Shown here: positions 60,001 through 64,000 of the stretch, in pieces
Numbering within the stretch: the first letter of the stretch is position 1
Layout: every line of letters begins with the position of its first letter
Assembly (NCBI RefSeq): GCF_039555335.1
Contig: NC_092646.1
Location: 29,255,780 to 29,319,779 of the forward strand
DNA length: 64,000 nucleotides
Reading direction: 5' to 3'
DNA from: Amphiura filiformis
Lineage: Eukaryota; Echinodermata; Ophiuroidea; Amphilepidida; Amphiuridae
Program-made: the position numbers and the translations under genes
Notes under the pieces: model-generated
Databases searched by the model: none
Seen by the model: the letters and a program-made list of their open reading frames with translations, nothing else
What the model was told of the DNA's origin: nothing

Positions 60001-62757
60001 AAGGTGGTACTACACCCCTTGACAAATTTGTGACTATTTTTGCATTTTTCTCAAAAACTAATAAAACACTGGTAACAAAAGTTATGTATATTATAGGGGC
60101 AAGGAATCCAGTTACACCACTGGAATTTCAGTGACTCAAGACAAGTAGTTATTGATTTATTGATCAAATATTGGTTTTCCCTCATTTTTGACTAACTCCT
60201 CAACTGTTGTCTGTGCTGAAATAAAATTTTCAGTGCAGTAGTTGTAGTCCTTGCCCCTACAATATACATCTTAGGGCATGATCACATCAGGCACTTTTGA
60301 TGTAGGGACGTGGAGTCGACCCTACATCGAAACCACTTCCCTGTGTAGTGTGAACACAAAGTAAGTGGATTTGACCCTACATCAACAATGTGGATCGAAA
60401 CTACCTGGTTGAGGTAGTTTCGACCCTAGGAGGTGGGTTAAATTTCGTAATGTGAACGCGATAATGTGGAGTCGATCCAGATCGACTCCACATATACCGA
60501 AGTGGCCGTGGTCGCACGGGCGAAATGGTGATCGTCAATGGAACAAATGACTAATGGCGACACACAGCTAGGCGCAGCGCCTCACGCCGAACTGCGCTTA
60601 TGCGTTTTGCGTGAATGACGCGTGCTGGGGTGAATTTACGCGTGCGTAAGTTGGAACTTTATTGACTCGCGCAGTAACAAAAACCGAATAATTCCCGCCT
60701 ATTAAGAGCTGATCATAGTATAGGCCTATGGTTCTGTATTCGGCGTTTTAGCCGCCACAATGTTACCGCTAATCGCTTCTCTGGGACTAGAATGCTGCGT
60801 GGTAACAGCGCTTTACTTCCAGGTCATTCTAACATCCAGGTATGTGGATTCGCTCCACTTACGTCATCACACACTTTCGATGTAGATTAGCTTGGTAGTG
60901 TGAACACGAACTCAATGTGGATTCGATGTGGATCGACACCACTTCACTACTAGGTACGAACCCACATTGTGTGATGTGAACACGCCCTTACTTGTCACCA
61001 ATGCGCTATAATTTTTGAGAAAAATGCAAAAATAGGCACGAAATTGGGCAGGGGTGTAGTACCCCCTTAATCTCCCTCACAAGTGGTGTAGACTTCAAAT
61101 GGAGTCGCGCATATCAGGTAACTCATAGGGTGTGTGTGGATTGGAACTGGAATAGCCCATATACATTGTAAATTGTCGCATCTTAATTTTGTGAATGCGC
61201 TATTTTTGTTCAGATATATGTTGGGAGATAGTGAAATTGTATTTAATCAGGAGATATAGATTTTTGTGCATGTATACGACAATTGCACTTCCACTTATAT
61301 CAATATCATCGTTGGGCAGGAAAAACCTTTTATGTGTCATTTGCCCCTGATCATGTTTAATTAAAGCAAAACCTATGTAAAAGCATGGCCGTTTTGTTTT
61401 AAACATGTTCAAGGGCCATAATTACATGTTTTTCCTGCCCAATGACAATATGACATTTCCTACCTGTGTATGATACATACATGTGTATATTATGTACCCA
61501 GCAAATGTCACTTTTTGCATGCAAAAATGTCACCATACTTAAAGGATCGGATAGCGACGTTTGCACAGTATTTTTGTGGGGCCTGAGAGCACATCAGACA
61601 CCAGGTTACATTCTGAATACGAGGAATGTCCTTTTGGTATCAAATAATTGAGATTTTTTGAAATTTGCGACATAATTCAAATTTTATAGCAAATTATTAG
61701 CATCCCCCAAGATCTAAAAAAGTATCAAAGGATCAGTTATTTTTATTGCAATCATTATTTTGCGGTATAACTTGGCTGCTGTAGATCTCATTTTGATTCC
61801 TCATAATCTGTTTCTGTCTTTTGCCGTTCTTGAATTGATAACACTCTGATCTAATTGCCCATTTTGAGAGATGACATGCAATTAGGCAATTTCAATCAAA
61901 GTGTAACAAATACATTTTTCCCTTATTGACAAATGGTGGGGAGGGGAGGCTCATCAATTTTTTTCAAGTTGATTGACTGCAATGATACTTGTATAATAGT
62001 GTACAAGTGACTGCAGTGATTTGAAAAAGCATTTAACAGGGTTGTGTTTCAAGTAGTTTACACATATGGTCATTGACATACATCGCTATTTATCATTTTT
62101 TTCACAGATGGGAGGAGTGCAAAGGAGAGAGAAGAACAGGAAGCCAAAGAAGCGGAAGAAAGACACAGGAAAGACTTACTATTAGCGAGAATGCGAGATA
62201 TTGATGACGGCAAGAAACCGGATTCGGGCAAGTCACAGAGGACGTACAACCACACCGATCCGGTCAAGAATATGCACAATGGTCTACCATCACATCCTGA
62301 GGTCAATAAACAGAGGCGTAAATCTATCGAAGACGATTTGACGTTCGGTAGTTACGCTCCGTCGTTTACAAACGGCGCCACCAAGCCTGCTGCTAAGGGA
62401 CCTGCCAAGAAAAAGAATCCGTTCTTTGACAATGACAATGATAGCGATAGTGGGTTCAAGCTGTCGCCGAAACACTCGCCGCAGCGAGCGGCAAAGAAGA
62501 ACAGTCTTATGGCGGATCTGTTCGGTAACGGCAGCGATAAATCGGACAGTCAGTCGAGAAGCTCGTTCGGTGAGGAAACTATCTTCTCTTCATCGACGAA
62601 AGCTAAACCTGTCGCAGATAGCGGGGTTTATCCGTGGGAGAAAAAGGTTGAAGTTGGACAAGGAAACGGCGGCAATAAACCCAAGAATGGGGGTCTGCCA
62701 CCGCAAAAGTCATATTCTGATGATTTTGATGATGATATTGAGGAAATGACGTTATAA
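41450..62757 (+). CDS. LCA5: Lebercilin (LCA5) orthologue, 7 core exons plus one optional
   Basis: Exons 41450-42023, 42645-43162, 47397-47534, 50427-51041, (53800-54015 optional), 58034-58064, 58700-58981 and 62108-62757 splice with matching phases to about 935 codons (1007 with the optional exon). Order: Ser/Arg-rich N-terminus (1-220), long coiled coil from about residue 225 to 425 ending ELEIKNIYSNR, charged Arg/Glu region to 615, then RKDLLLARMRDIDD (about 740-753), FGSYAPSF (799-806), KKNSLMADLFG (849-859) and C-terminal DDDIEEMTL. Human lebercilin has the same landmarks in the same order (ELDIKNIYSNR, LLAKLNEIDR, FGSYVPSF, LMEQLFG, EDEIEE). Known: lebercilin binds intraflagellar transport proteins at the ciliary axoneme and is mutated in Leber congenital amaurosis 5. 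The true start is unsettled: the first exon is open from its acceptor and has its first Met at 41531. Confidence 0.93.
42024..42644 (+). other. LCA5 intron 1: (TTTG)n and an inverted-repeat copy
   Basis: A TGTT/TTTG microsatellite at 42263-42293 is followed by a 90-bp repeat (42292-42382, with GACACGCTTGGGTCCTGATG) whose inverse copy lies at 49274-49364. Confidence 0.8.
42645..43162 (+). CDS. LCA5: LCA5 exon with the start of the lebercilin coiled coil
   Basis: Acceptor ATTTTTTAG, donor TTGGAG|GTGAGT, phase 0 out. GRGRGRANS basic stretch, then RRMLSAKGHTINRIRNEYEV, the counterpart of the KRILSARLLKINEL start of the family domain, followed by uninterrupted heptad-like charged sequence. Confidence 0.93.
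43190..43450. mobile_element. Family A-prime MITE, copy 2
   Basis: AGTTAAAATCCACACTCCCC at the left, GGGGGAATGTGGATTTTAAA at the right, and GAATGAACACATTAGGAAG inside. It starts 28 bp after the exon 2 donor. Confidence 0.85.
45725..46840. mobile_element. Family I element, about 1.1 kb, TTAAGGSCAGAGTAA ends
   Basis: TTAAGGCCAGAGTAAGGGGA at the left pairs with CCCCCATTACTCTGCCCTTAA-type sequence at the right. No transposase frame; non-autonomous. A truncated copy lies at 40037-40312. Confidence 0.8.
47397..47534 (+). CDS. LCA5: LCA5 coiled-coil exon
   Basis: Acceptor TTCACCATCAG, donor CTCAGG|GTACGC (weak at +4 to +6), 46 codons, phase 0 on both sides: DLEKYLKNVKKNQRY ... NDDNEKLQLQLR. It continues the heptads of the preceding exon into EKEKELEIKN of the next. 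Confidence 0.92.
47543..47757. mobile_element. TTAA-flanked CCAAT-rich MITE (family E), copy 3
   Basis: TTAACCCCATGAGAACTACC to AGTAGTGTCCAGGGGGTTAA, with intact TTAA at both ends. It begins 8 bases after the exon 3 donor junction. Confidence 0.9.
47758..49273 (+). other. LCA5 intron 3, first part
   Basis: AT-rich. GGATTTGAACCTGGGTCCCT near 48540 contains an inverse box B (GGTTCAAATCC), possibly another SINE remnant on the minus strand. A tandem CTGTAYATGTATGTGCTTTA-like repeat is at 48910-49015. Confidence 0.45.
49274..49364 (-). repeat. Inverse copy of the intron 1 repeat
   Basis: Read on the minus strand it matches 42292-42382 along about 90 bases (ACTTGGGTCCTGATGG, GCTCAAGCCAGGCT, AAAGCCTATA). 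Confidence 0.85.
49402..49566 (+). CDS. LCA5: Duplicate lebercilin exon with its own stop
   Basis: Acceptor AATCTTCTCAG is followed in phase 0 by HRQLEVDIKNIYSNRIPMPS and RRLRLSHSPMTLMRMF, clearly homologous to the start of exon 50427-51041 (EKELEIKNIYSNRIVKPPGR, RLRTTSMSPNSLRPM). The frame runs 54 codons to TAA at 49564-49566, and AATAAA overlaps at 49566-49571. No strong donor is seen. Differences from the main exon include several third-position changes, so the copy seems to have been under protein-level constraint. It could be an alternative terminal exon giving a product truncated after the coiled coil, or a decaying copy. Confidence 0.65.
   Translation, partial: HRQLEVDIKNIYSNRIPMPSRRLRLSHSPMTLMRMFLRSPEGEEFRVRNLGTCR
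49567..50426 (+). other. LCA5 intron 3, last part
   Basis: An inverted repeat (GAGGTCGTCAGCGTGACATC and TTGTGGGTACACGCTGTGAT against ATTTGTACCCACAAGATGGC and GCTGACGGCCTC) spans about 50050-50250. No exon. Confidence 0.6.
50427..51041 (+). CDS. LCA5: LCA5 exon: end of the lebercilin domain and Arg/Glu-rich region
   Basis: Acceptor TCTTTCCTGCAG, donor AAAAAG|GTAAGG, 205 codons, phase 0 on both sides. Starts EKEKELEIKNIYSNR, the family signature, then Ser/Pro-rich sequence (SMSPNSLRPM, KSPRED) and a highly charged DEERRREEERKREEK helix. The antisense Ser-rich frames across it are shadows. Confidence 0.95.
51355..51630. mobile_element. Foldback element in LCA5 intron 4
   Basis: GTGTCCATCCATATCCAAAG on the left pairs with TTTTTGATGTGGATGGACAC on the right. 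CTACATGTGTCCCTTTTTAC pairs with GTAAAAAGTGACACATATA, and inner GGTCACTT-type words also pair. Confidence 0.8.
52245..52506. mobile_element. Family A-prime MITE, copy 3
   Basis: TTTAAAAACCACACTACCCT to TGGATTTGAAATGGAATAGC, with GAATGAACATATTAGGCAG and paired TTCCACAGGGGGAGTATG blocks. Confidence 0.85.
53800..54015 (+). CDS. LCA5: LCA5 optional exon (cassette or alternative terminal)
   Basis: Acceptor CTTCCTCCATTAG, then 72 codons PQWLKGPTTTTTNTTSS ... KLPWLAANSPVHKP to a modest donor CCG|GTACTG, phase 0. Both neighbours also join in phase 0 without it. If the donor is ignored, the frame reads VLIDNSFVG and stops at TGA (54043-54045), so the exon could instead end the protein. It is Thr/Ser-rich with two Trp-containing motifs. 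Confidence 0.65.
56665..56888. mobile_element. Inverted-repeat element with GATCAGCTCGTAATC ends
   Basis: TTTGATCAGCTCGTAATCAG on the left pairs with CGATTACGAGCTGATCAAAG on the right, about 220 bp apart. Confidence 0.8.
57024..57230. mobile_element. Family A MITE, copy 4
   Basis: GGCTATTCCAGTTGAAATCC to GGATTTCAAATGGTATAACC, with CCCCCTATAGAATGCATGAC and its partner CTTCCATAGGGGGTG. Confidence 0.85.
57366..57990. mobile_element. Foldback element M, copy 2
   Basis: CTACTCCCTATTCCAGCAAA pairs with TTTTTCTGGAATGGGTAGTA. GGCCAAAAACATGC, GACAATCAAGTCCAAAGACT and the CTAAATCCTAATC arm blocks match copy 1 at 11962-12510. An inner perfect hairpin, GAAATCAGTT / AACTGATTTC, is near 57820. Confidence 0.75.
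58034..58064 (+). CDS. LCA5: LCA5 31-nt microexon
   Basis: Acceptor TTTGTTTTTGCAG, EQERKEKEEL plus one base, donor CTAG|GTAGGT. Enters in phase 0 and leaves in phase 1, matching the next exon. It extends the charged helix of exon 50427-51041. Confidence 0.85.
58065..58699 (+). other. LCA5 intron 6
   Basis: A short tandem repeat, AGAGGCTCGGTGGCATAAGT, occurs twice near 58100-58150, and a CACTGGGCGCAGCCTTGCAT segment is more GC-rich than average. No exon. Confidence 0.5.
58700..58981 (+). CDS. LCA5: LCA5 exon, Asn/Thr/Pro-rich linker
   Basis: Acceptor TCATCCCCTCACAG, donor CATGAGG|GTAAAT, phase 1 in and out. Reads ANISNGVTNSPRQAPTLN, an acidic TSEDEEDYPFFGSKP, VQSVKDLQKYSAARASP and NDDDYNGLFANPDTTN. 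Confidence 0.9.
59536..59830. mobile_element. Element with GCTATTCGCC ends, complete copy
   Basis: GCTATTCGCCATATAAGTGA and CACTTCTACGGCGAATAGC are the ends; interior TTTCAAAGATACTTATC matches the split copy at 3092-3965. Confidence 0.8.
60001..61068. mobile_element. Family B MITE, copy 3, interrupted by a Harbinger-like MITE
   Basis: Left end AAGGTGGTACTACACCCCTT, right end GGGGTGTAGTACCCCCTT. The arms match copies 1 and 2. It is broken at CATCTTACTTGTCACC by the 714-bp element at 60274-60987. Confidence 0.9.
60274..60987. mobile_element. PIF/Harbinger-like MITE, 714 bp, TTA target duplication
   Basis: The ends GGGCATGATCACATCA and TGATGTGAACACGCCC are inverse with two mismatches and are flanked by TTA on both sides (60271-60273, 60988-60990); the family B consensus has a single TTA there. 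Interior GTGTGAACAC and TCGATGTGGATCG words repeat. A 3-bp TTA duplication is typical of PIF/Harbinger. No transposase. Confidence 0.85.
62108..62757 (+). CDS. LCA5: LCA5 last exon (conserved C-terminus)
   Basis: Acceptor TTTTTTTCACAG, phase 1 in, stop TAA at 62755-62757. Contains RKDLLLARMRDIDD, DDLTFGSYAPSF, KKNSLMADLFGNGSDKSD, PWEKKVEV and the terminal DDDIEEMTL. The spacing of these motifs matches vertebrate lebercilin, so the C-terminus is complete. Confidence 0.95.
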
Positions 62758-63278
62758 CAAAGAAAATGTTGCAGTAACGGCATGAGTGAGGAATATAGAT
62801 AAAATTATGTCAGTTAAATATTGCTGGTAAGAATTTAAAATGATTTTGTGATGGCTTTGATCATTCTTTACACTTGTAGCAGTACTGTAGTACAGTACTT
62901 ATGATAACACTGTGTAAAATCCATAGAGATTAGAACCAAGGAGTACCGACTCAAAATTGCCTTGTGTATAATTCTATGGTAATCTGCTATTTTGATTTAT
63001 TGCTAATGGAGGGCAAAGAGTGTACCTCAGGTATTTATTGGCTACAGCTTGAAATGGAACGATTCTTGGCGAATTTAAGCTTGTGTGTTACAAAGGTTTA
63101 TGTACATGTATGCATCACAACACGCTATACACAGTATGCATACAACAGCGCACTTTGTCGGGAGCGTGGCGAAATAATCTGGAGGTGCACTATTTTTGCC
63201 CTTCATGAGTTGGTACTCTTTGATTCTACCTCATTGGTGTAATCCTAAACCCTAATATCTGCGTTTTGGTGGTGACTA
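62758..63278 (+). other. LCA5 3' UTR and flank
   Basis: Follows the stop codon. No canonical AATAAA was found in this stretch, so the transcript end is not located. Confidence 0.45.
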
Positions 63279-63515
63279 TTAACCCCATGAGCACTACCTG
63301 CTGATATATGAACCTCTAAGAACTATTTTGATTGGTTACAAAGAGAGCTATATCATCTGTTGAGCCAATCAGAGGTATGGTAAGAATGATGAGTACGGCT
63401 GATGGGGATTAAGCTTAAAATTGCTGCGAGATTTGATTGGTTACTCGGATGCTTTTATCATGTAATTAGCCAATAAGGGGAACTGTAAGAAAGGCAGTAG
63501 TGCCCTTGGGGTTGA
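63279..63515. mobile_element. TTAA-flanked CCAAT-rich MITE (family E), copy 4
   Basis: TTAACCCCATGAGCACTACC to GGCAGTAGTGCCCTTGGGGT, with GATTGG / CCAATC words and a TTAA / TTGA edge. The most diverged of the four copies. Confidence 0.8.
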
Positions 63516-63819
63516 AGTCATGACATTTTGTGGCAGGATCCCCAACTCCCAACAATTTCACTTTAGGATTGAAATTGCGTAAGTGGTGATAAGTAATCCA
63601 AGTTTGCTAGCTTTATAGGAAAACTTGGTAATAACTCTTTTTGGATCAAACTTTTTGGTATGACACCTTGATTTATGAGAATTTGTAAGTATTTTTTACA
63701 GCTAATAAGTGCCCCTTTTGTATGATTTGTATCAATTTGTAGCAGAAAAAAATGTCATTTAGTAGAGTGTGCTTTTGATAACCCCTCTATGAAGCTGAAG
63801 CTTGGACGATGCGGCCATT

Positions 63820-63985
63820 GGGCTATTAAATTCCATAGACCCCCTATGGAAGTTGTGACCATACTCTTCGACACACATGTAGTGCAACCTGAATAGGTGA
63901 TTCCATTTGAAATCAACACCCCCTGTGTGGGATGTTAAGATCATGTTTTCCATGGGGGGCGTATGGATTTCAACTGGAATAACCT
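63820..63985. mobile_element. Family A MITE, copy 6
   Basis: GGGCTATTAAATTCCATAGA to GGATTTCAACTGGAATAACC, with CCCCCTATGGAAGTTGTGAC inside. Confidence 0.85.
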
Positions 63986-64000
63986 GCCAATTCAGGTATT

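Larger units (their letters stand above)
59950..61158. mobile_element. Family A MITE, copy 5, interrupted by family B
   Basis: The left part (59950-60000, GGGCTATCCAGTTGAAATCC) and the right part (61069-61158, ending TGGAACTGGAATAGCCC) are halves of one element. The break falls in ATGAC(C)TTAATCTCCC of the family consensus. Confidence 0.88.
58982..62107 (+). other. LCA5 intron 7, with nested transposons
   Basis: Holds the ATTCGCC element (59536-59830), the A/B/C nest (59950-61158), an inverted repeat with GGGCAGGAAAAACC / TTTTTCCTGCCC (61306-61450) and a fragment of the 3185-type foldback (61545-61700). A run of TCACATCCCCC-like words covers 59320-59470. Confidence 0.7.

Noticed and set aside
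62191..62757. Separate gene starting at the internal ATG 62191
   Set aside because: This is the interior of the last LCA5 exon; the reading frame enters from the acceptor at 62108 with conserved residues before that Met.

Overview
This is animal nuclear DNA. It is AT-rich and intron-rich, has one 200-base assembly gap (6201-6400), and is packed with short non-autonomous DNA transposons. The two recognisable genes are conserved metazoan ones. The repeat style (many MITEs and foldback elements, frequent TAGGCCTA-like words) suggests a marine invertebrate deuterostome such as an echinoderm or hemichordate; that placement is inference. Nothing bacterial, viral or CRISPR-like is visible.

Layout. 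1-4.19 kb: tandem satellite, a 645-bp foldback and AT-rich filler. 4189-4438 (+): the last coding exon of an unrecognised gene. 4.4-23.5 kb: intergenic, with foldbacks, a hairpin minisatellite (9.59-11.02 kb), a 2.3-kb field of a bipartite GTTAAC / CATCCGAAAC motif (13.9-16.2 kb) and several MITEs. 23509-29262 (-): a three-exon SH3BGRL-family gene, 108 aa, whose 15-codon first exon lies 4.8 kb from exon 2. 29.3-41.4 kb: its promoter region, a giant inverted repeat (33.05-35.10 kb), tRNA-derived SINEs and MITEs. 41450-62757 (+): the lebercilin (LCA5) ciliary gene, 7 core exons plus one optional exon, about 935 aa. 62.8-64 kb: its 3' flank with two more MITEs.

The two genes are divergently transcribed; a candidate LCA5 5' exon with a CRE site lies at 31.54-31.66 kb. 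No functional link between them is evident. The main surprises are an extra copy of the conserved lebercilin exon (49402-49566) with an open frame and its own stop, an SH3BGRL intron that is open and hydrophobic, and a three-deep nest of MITEs inside an LCA5 intron.
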